Assembly (NCBI RefSeq): GCF_900110575.1
Contig: NZ_FOEF01000001.1
Location: 806,001 to 870,000 of the forward strand
From: Amycolatopsis saalfeldensis
GTDB taxonomy: Bacteria > Actinomycetota > Actinomycetes > Mycobacteriales > Pseudonocardiaceae
DNA: 64,000 nt
Direction of reading: 5' to 3'
Part shown: positions 15,729 to 26,546 of the stretch, one piece after another
How positions within the stretch are numbered: the first letter of the stretch is position 1
Layout: each line of letters opens with the position of its first letter
Translations under genes and position numbers: made by a program
The notes under the pieces: model-generated
What the model saw: the letters and a program-made list of their open reading frames with translations, nothing else
The model's database searches: none
Told to the model about the DNA's origin: nothing

Positions 15729-16633
15729 ATGACGCGAACCTGGACCCGCCGCCTCGCCGTGGCCGGCGTATTGCTCGGCGCCATCGTGGTGCTCTGGCTG
15801 TTGTTCTGGCCGGTCACGTATTGGCTGGGCGGCGCCGACCTCGACCACCTCGGCCCGCAGGACCGGCTGGCCGCGGTGGGCACGATCCGGGGGCAGGTCG
15901 GCGCGGTGCTCAGCGCGGCGTTCGTCGGCGGAGGGCTGTACTACACCGGCCGGAAGTTCTTCCTCGATCGCGACAAGCAGTTCACCGACCGGTTCAACTC
16001 CGCCATCGACCACCTCGGGTCCGGTGAGGAAACCGTGCGGGCGGGCGGGATCCGCGCCCTCGACCGGATCCTGCACGACTCGCCCGGCGACCGTAACCGG
16101 GTACTGGAAAGCCTCACCGGCTTCCTGCGCCACCGGACTCCCGGCTCCGGCCGGTCCGGCGACGACGTCAACGCCGCCGTCGCCGCCTTGCGCGGCCGCG
16201 GCCTGCCGTCGAAGCGGACCACCGAGAACGCGCTCGACCTGCGCGGGGTCCGGCTGTCCGAGGCGAACCTCCGCGGGATTTCGTTGCGGCAGGCCGATTT
16301 CGGCCAAGCCGACCTCACCGGGGCGGTACTGGCCGGTGCCGACCTCCGGACGGCGCGGCTGCACCAGACGACGCTGATCAACGCCGACCTGTCCGGCGCC
16401 GATCTCACCGGGGCCGACCTCCGTGGCGCGCGAGTGGTCCGCGCCGACCTGACCGGGGCCGTCCTCACCGGCGCCGACCTCGCCGAGACGGACTTCAGCG
16501 GCGCGAACCTGACCGGCGCCGACCTCCGCGCCGCCGACCTGACCCGCGCGAGCGGCCTGACCGCCGAACAGATCGAGCCGGCCACGACGGACCCGGAGAC
16601 CACTCTGCCGCCCCACCTCGGTCCCACCCCGGC

Positions 16634-16637
<4 letters not shown>
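15729..16637 (+). CDS. Membrane-anchored pentapeptide-repeat protein
   Basis: 302 residues. Two hydrophobic segments (residues ~9-33 and ~55-76) put the N-terminus in the membrane. A charged helical region follows (FTDRFNSAIDHLGSGEETVR). From about residue 168 to 280 there are roughly 21 A(D/N)LxG-type pentapeptides (ADLSG ADLTG ADLRG and so on), which form a right-handed beta-helix. The segment DRFNSAIDHLGS...VRAGGIRALDRI is seen in many membrane pentapeptide proteins of unknown role. Its stop overlaps the next start (ATGA at 16634-16637), so it is translationally coupled to the large glycosyltransferase-like protein. Function unknown; a scaffold for that enzyme at the membrane is an inference. 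Confidence 0.85.
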
Positions 16638-19618
<2,981 letters not shown>

Positions 19619-19645
<27 letters not shown>

Positions 19646-21655
19646 CGCTTCCGCCTTGCGGTCTTCGAGAATCGTATACAGCTCGGCGGCGCGCTGAAGC
19701 AGCGGCACGGCCTCGGCAGCCCGTCCGGCCCGCTCGAGCAGGTCGGCGAGAACCGTGCTGCTGTGGGCCTCCCAGGACTGCATGCCGCGGTCGGCGAGCA
19801 GGCCCACGGCCGTGCGCAGGACCTCCTCCGCCTCGTCCTGGAATCCCGTGCCGGCAAGGGAAAGCGACTCGCCGAGGTTGGCGGTCGCCTTCGCGAGGTT
19901 GTGCTGTTCTTTCCCGTCCGAGAAGAAGGCGACGGCTCGACGCCCGGTCGCCAGCGCGTCCTCGTGCCGGCCGACCGCGGACAGCATCGGACCGCCGTTC
20001 AGGTCCAGGAGGGCGGCCTCCCGCCCGCGGTCCTTCGCGGGGAACCGGGGATCGTCCACAAGGGAGCGCGCGGCGGCGATGGCCTCGACCGCCTTCGACC
20101 AGTTCTCCATCCGCTGGTCCACAAAGGACTTCCACTGGAACATCTTCGCGCGGGTGAACAGCACCGCGTCGTCGTCCGGGAGCCCTTCCGCCAGCGCGAC
20201 GGCCGCGTCGAACTGCTCGGACGCGAGCTGGTCGTCCCGGAACGAGAACTGGGCCGTGCCCAGCTCGGTGTGCATCCGCAGCAGCGGGCGCGCGTCACCG
20301 GTTTCGCGGTGGACCACGCGGGCGGAGGCCAGGCCGAGCGAGTGCACGGCGATGGCGTCGGCGAACAGGTCCCGCTGGAAGTAGAAGGTCACCAATGCCT
20401 CGCACAGCTGCCAGGCCAGCGAATGCAGGCCCTCTTCGGCGGCCGCGACGACGGCGCGGCGCAGGTTCGCCCGCTCCAGTTCCAGGTCGTCGACTGCCTG
20501 CTGCCAGGCGTGCTCGCCCTGGTACTCGGGTGCGACCCGGCCGTCGAAGTACTCGCCGAACCGCGGCCGGTCGCTGATCGACCGCTCGCGCGCGACCGCG
20601 AACCGCAGGTACCACTCGACGACCCGCGCGACCGCCGCCTGGCAGTCCTCCGCCGTTTCCTTCAGCGCGACCAGCCCGGCGGCGTGTTCCTGCACCAGGC
20701 TGTGGAATTCGTAGCGGTCCGCGCCCACCGGGCTCAGCAGATTGGCCGTCACCAATGCTTCCAGCGCATCCGTCGGCTCTTCGCCGAGCAAGGCCGCCGC
20801 CGCACCGGTGGAGAACCGCCGCCCGGGGTGCAGGCTCAGCAGCCGGTACGCGCGACGCTCGGCGGGAGCCAGATCCTCGTACGACACCTCGAACACCGCC
20901 GAGACCAGCCGCTCGGAGTCCACGGTGAGCTTCTCGATCACCGACCGCGCGCCCCGCAGCTGGCGCACGTAGTCCGAAACCGGACCGCGATGACGTGTGC
21001 TGAGCTGGGCGCCGGCGATGCTCAACGCCAGCGGCAGCCGTCCGCACAATTCGGCGAGCGCCTCGATTTCGGTGCCCGCCGTGGCGATCCGCGTGGAATC
21101 GAGGTCCGCGGAAATCAGTTCGACCGCGCTGGGCACGGTGAAGGGCGCCACGTCGATCACCGAGAACCGCTCGCGGACGAAGCCCGCCGAACGCCGTCGG
21201 CTGGTGGCCAGCACCGCGCTGCGCGACGAGGACGGCAGCAGCTTCACCAGCTGCGCCGCGGACTCGACGTCGTCGAGCACCAGCAGCAGGGCCTTGTCGG
21301 CGGTGACGGTCTGGAAGGCCAGCCGCAGGCCCTGCGAAGTCGGCGGCGGCGACGCCATCCCGAGCTGCGTGAGGAAGAGGAACAGCACGTCGTCGACCGA
21401 CACCGCTTCCGACGACGTGCCGAGCGTGGCCCACAGCCACCCGTCGCGGAACAGGTCCTTGACCTGCTCGGCGCACTGCGCGGCCAGCGTCGTCTTCCCC
21501 ACCCCGGGCAAGCCGGTCAGCACCACCACGGTCTGCCGGCCGGCCGCCACCCCGTCCGTGATCTCGCGCCCCACCAGCCCGACCTCGTCGGTCCGGTTGA
21601 CGAATTGGCGCGGCGCCCCGGGTAATGCCTTCGGAATCGAATTCGCTGCCGTCAC
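19619..21655 (-). CDS. NB-ARC ATPase with C-terminal TPR-like repeats (AfsR-like, no DNA-binding domain)
   Basis: 678 residues. Walker A GLPGVGKTT (48-56), Walker B ALLLVLDDV (122-130), sensor region SAVLATSRRR, and the GxPLA motif CGRLPLALSIAGAQL: an NB-ARC STAND ATPase. Residues ~240-330 form a winged-helix-like module (YRLLSLHPGRRFSTGAAAAL), and ~380-670 are helical TPR-like repeats. Unlike AfsR/SARP proteins it has no N-terminal BTAD/HTH, so it probably acts by oligomerising on a ligand instead of binding DNA. It is convergent with the glycosyltransferase gene, with a 27-bp overlap. Many related STAND proteins are signalling or defence ATPases; no effector domain is visible here. Confidence 0.85.
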
Positions 21656-21719
21656 CCGTGCATCTCCCTCACCACCGCCGTGTGCCCTCGGTCACGAACC
21701 TTACCGAGAACCGCCGGCT

Positions 21720-22088
21720 TCACCAGGCCACGGTCTCCCCGCGGTAGTCGAGGTATTGCAGGCCGGCGCGGCCTTTCTGGGCGTCGATGGTGGTGATGAG
21801 GCTGGGGATGCTCTCGCCGATCGTGAGCTTGGCGTGCGGGCCGCCGAGGTCGGTCCGGACCCAGCCGGGCGCCATCAGCAGCAGCGTCCGGGTGTCGTCG
21901 CGGTGGCGGGCGGCGTAGCTGCGCATCAGCTGGTTCAGCGCGGATTTGCTGGCCCGGGTCGAACCGGCGGCCGCCGAGCCGCCGCGCAGCGCCTCGACCT
22001 GTTCGGGCACGGTGATGTCCACGTGCTCGATCTCCAGCCGGCCGTCGGCGGTGTCCAGCAGATCGTGCAACGCGGTACGCTTGCTCAT
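21720..22088 (-). pseudogene. SDR with N-terminus and centre deleted
   Basis: 122 residues from ATG 22088 (AGGAG upstream, overlapping the amidohydrolase end). The sequence starts at SDR residue ~30 (ALHDLLDTADGRLEIEHVDI, then TVPEQVEALRGG) and then jumps directly to TRASKSALNQLMRSYAAR, the helix bearing the catalytic Lys. The TGxxxGxG cofactor motif, the NAG motif, the catalytic Ser and the Tyr (normally Y-R-A-S-K; here T-R-A-S-K) are absent. The C-terminal end (MAPGWVRTDLGGPHA) is normal. It cannot bind NAD(P) as an SDR. The frame is open throughout, so the deletions were in-frame, as in the gene at 15299. Confidence 0.75.
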
Positions 22089-22090
22089 GC

Positions 22091-23071
22091 TCACTCCTTG
22101 AGCCCGTACAGGGATTCGGCGTTGCCGTGGGCGATCTTCTGCCGGTCACCAGGATCGGGAAGGGTCTCCAGGAAATCAGCGACGGCAGCGGCTTCCATCC
22201 GGTGGAACGGATAGTCCCCGGACAGCAGAATCCGATCGACGCTGGTGTAATCCAGCGCGTGGCGCAGCAGCCGCGGGGTCAGCATGCCGCTCGTCGCGAT
22301 GTGGATGTTGGTCGCGAAGTAGTCCGCGACGCGCCTTTCCAGATGCGTCGCGACGTTGGACAGGCTGTCGGCCCGGTCGAGCGCGAACAACAGCATTTCG
22401 CCCCAGTGGCCCAGCACGATCTGCAGGTCCGGGTGCCGGTCGAAGGTGCCGCGCACGATGAGGCGAAGCGCCGCGAGCCCGGCCTCGATGTGCCAGCCCC
22501 AGCCGAAAGTGGCCAGCGAAAGGTCGAGGGCCGGGTCGAACCCGCGGTAGGACGCGTCCCGCACCGCGGCCGGCGGAATCTGCGGATGGACGAACACCGG
22601 CCGTCCCAAGGAGGCGGCGGTCGCGAGCAGCTCGTCGTACGCCGGGTCGTCCAGCGGGCGCTCGCCGCTGCGGCCGTAGGACATGATCCCGACGTGGCCG
22701 GGCAGGTCGGCGGTGCGCAGCAGTTCGGCCACCGCCGCGTCCGGGTCGGGCATCGGCAGCGTGGTCATCGCGCGCAGCCGGTCCGGATGGCGGCGCACGG
22801 CCTCGGCGGCCCGGTCGTTCGCCTCACGGCACAGCGCCACCGCCTCGCCGGCCGGGAGCCCGTGCGCGCCCGGCGGGGCGATCGAGAGGACCTGGACGTC
22901 GATGCCCGCCGCGTCCATCGCCTCGACGCGCTGGTCGCCGATGTCGAGCAGCCGCGCGGGAATGTCGCCGCGGTCGTTCAGGACCACACTCGGGTCCCCT
23001 TCGGGCTGCGCGCGCAGCGCCTGGTCGATTTCCGGGGTGGTCCAGTGCTCTTCGATCGCGATGACGCGCAT
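22091..23071 (-). CDS. Amidohydrolase-family decarboxylase (dihydroxybenzoate/ACMSD type)
   Basis: 326 residues from ATG 23071 (AGGAG upstream). The start IAIEEHWTTPE shows the E-x-H metal motif that replaces HxH in gamma-resorcylate and 2,3-dihydroxybenzoate decarboxylases. Further metal/catalytic residues appear in FVHPQIPP (His), ALRLIVRGTFDRHPDLQIVL followed by GHWGE, and LSGDYPFHRME (Asp). This set indicates a cytosolic non-oxidative decarboxylase, or related hydrolase, of aromatic acids. It is divergent from a TetR gene whose operator lies between them. It shares an RBS region with the deleted SDR downstream. Confidence 0.87.
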   Translation of the reverse strand: MRVIAIEEHWTTPEIDQALRAQPEGDPSVVLNDRGDIPARLLDIGDQRVEAMDAAGIDVQVLSIAPPGAHGLPAGEAVALCREANDRAAEAVRRHPDRLRAMTTLPMPDPDAAVAELLRTADLPGHVGIMSYGRSGERPLDDPAYDELLATAASLGRPVFVHPQIPPAAVRDASYRGFDPALDLSLATFGWGWHIEAGLAALRLIVRGTFDRHPDLQIVLGHWGEMLLFALDRADSLSNVATHLERRVADYFATNIHIATSGMLTPRLLRHALDYTSVDRILLSGDYPFHRMEAAAVADFLETLPDPGDRQKIAHGNAESLYGLKE

Positions 23072-23094
23072 CAAGCTCCTTTGGCTCATCTTCT

Positions 23095-23129
23095 GTTGAG
23101 CGAATCTACAGGTTCGCTCAACACCTGTA
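23095..23129. promoter_or_regulatory. Overlapping palindromic operators between amidohydrolase and TetR genes
   Basis: GTTGAGCGAA (23095-23104) and TTCGCTCAAC (23113-23122) form a perfect 10-bp inverted repeat with an 8-bp spacer. TACAGGT (23107-23113) and ACCTGTA (23123-23129) form a second inverted repeat that interlocks with it. Both lie between the divergent starts at 23071 and 23141. Binding by the adjacent TetR protein is the natural inference; the second palindrome could serve the same or a competing factor. Confidence 0.65.
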
Positions 23130-23140
23130 AAGTCACTCGG

Positions 23141-23695
23141 GTGGATGAGCCGAAGACGCGCGCGGCCCGGCGGGCCGCCACCGCGCAACGCATTCTCGAG
23201 GCCGCACAAGCGGAATTCGGCGAGCACGGCCGCGAGGGGACGACCGTGCGCGCGATCGCGCACCGCGCCAAGGTCGACCCCTCGCTGGTCATTCAGCACT
23301 ACGGCTCGAAAAACGACCTCTTCGCCATCGCCATCCAGCTGCCCGGCGAAAGCACCGGCGACAACGTCGCCGAACACCTCGCCGACGTGCTCGACGTCCG
23401 GCTGGCCGAGCTGCCGCCGGAAACCCGCGCGCTGGTGCGGTCCATGCTCACCACCCCGGAAGCCACCAAGGCCATGCGGGACTTCCTCAACGAGCGCGTC
23501 ACCAACCTCGCCCGCACCAGCGACCACGACGACGCCGACCTCGAAGCCGCGCTGACCGTCAGCAGCATCCTGGGCCTCACGATCGCGCGGCACTTCCTCA
23601 AGCTCGACGCGCTCGCGGAGATCTCCGAACCGCAGATCGAAACCACCGTCCGGCCGTGGCTGACCGCGGCACTGGACCGCGACGCTAGAGCTTGA
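23141..23695 (+). CDS. TetR-family regulator
   Basis: 184 residues from GTG 23141. HTH: TVRAIAHRAKVDPSLVIQHY followed by GSKNDLF; preceded by AQRILEAAQAEFGEHGREG, the typical TetR helix 1. The C-terminal domain (LVRSMLTTPEATKAMRDFLN and so on) is a TetR_C_17-like helical ligand domain. The gene is divergent from the amidohydrolase and 3' overlaps the convergent alpha/beta hydrolase by 11 bp. The operator pair at 23095-23129 lies directly upstream of its start, so it is probably autoregulated and controls the amidohydrolase. Confidence 0.9.
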   Translation: MDEPKTRAARRAATAQRILEAAQAEFGEHGREGTTVRAIAHRAKVDPSLVIQHYGSKNDLFAIAIQLPGESTGDNVAEHLADVLDVRLAELPPETRALVRSMLTTPEATKAMRDFLNERVTNLARTSDHDDADLEAALTVSSILGLTIARHFLKLDALAEISEPQIETTVRPWLTAALDRDARA

Positions 23696-24395
23696 GCAGC
23701 AGTTCGGTCAGCTCGGCCGGCATGGTGATCATGCAGTCGTGCCCGGTCGGCAGCTCCCACACCTGGGACGGGGAGCCGTTGGGCTGGATCACGGGAACGG
23801 GGCGTCGGCTGATGCCCGCCGGCTTCGCGCCGACGCACTCGATGTGCGTGCGCGGGATCGTGTTCACGGCCGGGTTGTCCAGCCGGGCCGGTTGCTGCAG
23901 GCAGAGCACCGGCTGATCCGAGAGCATCTCGCGCAGCCAGGCGATGTCCGCCGGGTCGGTCACCCCGAACAGGCCGAACGGCGGCGGCTGCTCCGGCAGC
24001 GGCGGAATCCGCCAGCTGCCGGCCTGGTCGATCATCTGCTGGGTCACGGGCAGCACGTCGACCGCGGTCTGGCCGTCCTCCGGAACCATCGCGTCGAGGT
24101 ACACCAGGTGCGCGATCCGGTCCGGCACCCGGTTGGCGACCGACGAGACGACCAGCCCGGCGTAGCTGTGGCCGACGAGGATCACGTCGGTCAGGCCCTG
24201 CTCCTCGATCAGCGTGACGATGTCGTCGACGTGGGTTTCGAGCCCCACCTCGGGGCTGAGCAGATGCGCCTTGTCGCCGTAGCCGGTGAGCGACGGCGCG
24301 AGCACCCGGTGCCCGGCCGACTCCAGCAGCGGCACCACCCGCTCCCAAGCCCGGCCGCTGTGCCAAGCGCCATGAACCAGCAGAAATGTAGACAT
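23685..24395 (-). CDS. Alpha/beta-fold hydrolase (esterase EstC-like)
   Basis: 236 residues from ATG 24395. FLLVHGAWHSGRAWERVVPL gives the oxyanion region, and VILVGHSYAGLVVSSVANRV the GHSYAG nucleophile elbow. The catalytic His is in the C-terminal LPTGHDCMITMP (GHDCM), and the acidic residue probably lies in the preceding strand. The cap segment is Pro-rich (PPLPEQPPPFGLFG). It belongs to the same broad subfamily as 5993-6694 but is not a close copy. It is divergent from the HxlR regulator at 24557, which probably controls it. Confidence 0.88.
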   Translation of the reverse strand: MSTFLLVHGAWHSGRAWERVVPLLESAGHRVLAPSLTGYGDKAHLLSPEVGLETHVDDIVTLIEEQGLTDVILVGHSYAGLVVSSVANRVPDRIAHLVYLDAMVPEDGQTAVDVLPVTQQMIDQAGSWRIPPLPEQPPPFGLFGVTDPADIAWLREMLSDQPVLCLQQPARLDNPAVNTIPRTHIECVGAKPAGISRRPVPVIQPNGSPSQVWELPTGHDCMITMPAELTELLLKL

Positions 24396-24556
24396 GGTGA
24401 ACACGATCTTCCTTGTTCGGGGCGCGTCGGCGCACGGGGAAATCGCGGTTCCCATTCGTAACTAGGTACGCTTCAGGAACCACAACCATGGTGGCCTCCC
24501 GGCCCGGCCGGGGGCAATACGGCACATTCGGGTGCCCCGGTTCCTTGGAGGTAACC

Positions 24557-24919
24557 ATGACCGCGCTGCCGGACGACCAGGAACTGACGTGCCGGCCCCG
24601 GGTCGTGCTCGGCATCGTCGGGGACCGGTGGTCACTGCTGGTCGTGCGCAACCTCCGGCTGGGGCCGCGCCGGTTCACCGAGCTGAAGCGCGAAACCACC
24701 GGGATCAGCCAGCGAATGCTCACCGTCACCCTGCGCGGCCTGGAGCGCGACGGGATCCTGACCCGGACCGTCCACAATGTAATGCCGCCACACGTCAGCT
24801 ATGAGCTCACGCCCATGGGCCGGACGCTGCGCGAAGCCGCCACGCCCCTGCTGGAGTGGAGCGTCGCCCATCTGGACCGCATCGACGCCGCCCGCGCCGA
24901 ATACGACGCCCGCGACTAG
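24557..24919 (+). CDS. HxlR-family winged-helix regulator
   Basis: 120 residues from ATG 24557, with GGAGGT at 24547-24552. A single HxlR domain: CRPRVVLGIVGDRWSLLVVR, then FTELKRETTGISQRMLTVTL and RGLERDGILTRT. The conserved N-terminal Cys (LTC-RPRVVLGIV), used by thiol-sensing members (YodB/HypR type), is present. It probably controls the divergent alpha/beta hydrolase; an imperfect palindrome GTAACTAGGTAC lies in the 161-bp gap. Its stop codon TAG overlaps the stop of the convergent aldo/keto reductase by 2 bp (24917-24918). Confidence 0.9.
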   Translation: MTALPDDQELTCRPRVVLGIVGDRWSLLVVRNLRLGPRRFTELKRETTGISQRMLTVTLRGLERDGILTRTVHNVMPPHVSYELTPMGRTLREAATPLLEWSVAHLDRIDAARAEYDARD

Positions 24920-25809
24920 CCGAGCCGGACGTCGTTGGAGCGGGACTCGATGGCGTCGAGGGTGGCGAGAGTGGCGTCGTCGAAGGTGATCCCGGCGACG
25001 GCCAGATTGGCTTCGAGGTGGGCGGGGTCGGCGGTGCCGGGGATGAGCAGCACGTTCGGGGCGTGGTGCAGCAGCCAGGCGAGGCCGATCTGGGACGGCG
25101 TGGCGCCGAGAGACTCGGCCACGGCGTGCACCGCCGGCTCGTCGGTTGCCTTGGGCAGACCCGGGAAAGCGCCGCCCAGCGGGAAAAACGGCACCCAGGC
25201 GATCTCCTCGGCAACGCACAGCCGCAGCAGGTCCTCGTCTTCGCGGGCGACGACGCTGTACGCGTTCTGCACGCACGCGATACCGGCCGGCAGGGCGCGG
25301 CGCAGGCCGTCGAGGGTGACGCAGCTGAGCCCGATCGCGCCGATCTTGCCCTCGTCGCGCAGGGCGGTCATCTCCGCGAGCTGGGCGTCGAGATCGACCA
25401 TCTGATCACCCTCGGGGCGCAGGCCGGGGCCGGAGTCGAGACGGCGGAGGTTCACCACCGCGAGCCGGTCGACACCGAGGCTGCGCAGGTTGTCCTCGAC
25501 GCTGGCCCGCAGTTGCTCGGGCCGCTGCGCCATCCGCAACGGCACCCGCCCGCCCGGGTTCGGATCGGCGCCGACCTTGGTGACGACCAGGACGTCGTCG
25601 TCGGAGCGCAGCGCTTCGCGGATCACCTCGTTGGCGAAGCTGAAACCGTAGAACTCGGCCGTGTCCACGTGGTTCACACCGAGTTCGATTGCGCGGCGCA
25701 GCAACGCGACCGCGTCGTCGCGGCGTTCGGACAGGCGGCCGAGCTGAGCCGCGCCATAACCGAGCCGGGACACAGTGCGGCCGGCGAACGAAGCAGTAGC
25801 AGTGGTCAT
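24916..25809 (-). CDS. Aldo/keto reductase
   Basis: 297 residues from ATG 25809. (Alpha/beta)8 reductase using NADPH. Catalytic tetrad: Asp in NHVDTAEFYGFSFANEVI, Tyr in the same segment, Lys in VLVVTKVGADPN. The usual catalytic His (substrate-side WxxH) region reads AVVNLRRLDSG, so the normal His is replaced by an Asn/Leu-Arg stretch. This is seen in the AKR subgroup that lacks the HxxN pattern, and lowered or altered activity is possible. The cofactor end LLIPGTADPAHLEANLAVAG is normal. It is divergent from the TetR gene at 25937 and probably regulated by it. Confidence 0.87.
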   Translation of the reverse strand: MTTATASFAGRTVSRLGYGAAQLGRLSERRDDAVALLRRAIELGVNHVDTAEFYGFSFANEVIREALRSDDDVLVVTKVGADPNPGGRVPLRMAQRPEQLRASVEDNLRSLGVDRLAVVNLRRLDSGPGLRPEGDQMVDLDAQLAEMTALRDEGKIGAIGLSCVTLDGLRRALPAGIACVQNAYSVVAREDEDLLRLCVAEEIAWVPFFPLGGAFPGLPKATDEPAVHAVAESLGATPSQIGLAWLLHHAPNVLLIPGTADPAHLEANLAVAGITFDDATLATLDAIESRSNDVRLG

Positions 25810-25832
25810 GAGCGCAACGTACAGCCGTTCAC

Positions 25833-25893
25833 TGACAGATGGCAACTTCTGTCACTCCATACTTAACAACATGACAGAGTTTGACACCTGTCA
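25833..25893. promoter_or_regulatory. Two TGACAG/CTGTCA operators and promoter between AKR and TetR genes
   Basis: Operator 1: TGACAGA (25833-25839) and TCTGTCA (25848-25854), 8-bp spacer. Operator 2: TGACAG (25872-25877) and CTGTCA (25888-25893), 10-bp spacer. TTGACA (25881-25886) inside operator 2, with TACGTT (25905-25910) 18 bp on, looks like the plus-strand promoter of the TetR gene. Operator 1 lies where a promoter for the minus-strand reductase would sit. This is consistent with repression in both directions by one TetR protein. Confidence 0.7.
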
Positions 25894-25936
25894 GACTGTC
25901 CGCCTACGTTCGTTCTCGAGCAGACAAGGAGTCCAC

Positions 25937-26530
25937 ATGCGCCGGGAGCCACTCGATCCGGAGACGATCATGTCGGCCACCGAGGACGTACTGCGCCGCC
26001 ACGGCCCGGAAAAGGCCACGGTGCTCGACGTCGCCCGGATCCTCGGGGTGAGCCACGGGAGCGTGTACCGGCATTTCCCGTCCAAGGCCGCCCTGCGCGA
26101 GGCCGTGATCCAGCGCTGGCTCGACCGGACGCGAGCGGACTTCACCGCGGCGGTCCGGGATGCCGGCGCCGAGCTGCCCCCGCCGGACCGGTTACGAGAT
26201 CTGCTCACCACCATGTTCGCCTTGAAATGGGCGAAGGCGCAGGAAGACCCGGAGCTGTTCGAGACTTTCCGGGTGCTGGCGGCGGAACACAGCGCCGTGT
26301 CTTCGGCGCACGTCGCCGTCCTGCTCGCCCAGATCCGCACCGTCGTGGTCGACGGCATCACGAGCGGAGACTTCGCCGACGGCGAGCCGGACGTGATCGC
26401 GCGGGCGATTCTCGACGCCACCGGCCGCTTCCACAATCCGTCCCATGCCGCGGAGTGGCGCTCCCCCGAGATCAAGGCCGAGTCCGAAGCCGTCATCGCG
26501 CTCATCCTCGACGGCCTCCGGACCCGGTAG
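25937..26530 (+). CDS. TetR-family regulator
   Basis: 197 residues from ATG 25937 (AAGGAG 8 nt upstream). HTH: TVLDVARILGVSHGSVYRHF followed by PSKAALREAVI. The C-terminal TetR_C_7-like domain (LKWAKAQEDPELFETFRVLA) fits the yvdT/YbiH-like group. It is divergent from the aldo/keto reductase with two operators in the gap, so it probably represses both genes. The next gene on the opposite strand, an M20 peptidase, ends 16 bp away. Confidence 0.92.
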   Translation: MRREPLDPETIMSATEDVLRRHGPEKATVLDVARILGVSHGSVYRHFPSKAALREAVIQRWLDRTRADFTAAVRDAGAELPPPDRLRDLLTTMFALKWAKAQEDPELFETFRVLAAEHSAVSSAHVAVLLAQIRTVVVDGITSGDFADGEPDVIARAILDATGRFHNPSHAAEWRSPEIKAESEAVIALILDGLRTR

Positions 26531-26546
26531 GACGGCGAGTGGCCCA

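Noticed and set aside
5000..16000. A biosynthetic gene cluster
   Set aside because: The region has many tailoring-type enzymes (methyltransferase, SDRs, monooxygenase, MFS), but no polyketide synthase, NRPS, terpene synthase or RiPP core is present, and most are paired with their own regulators.
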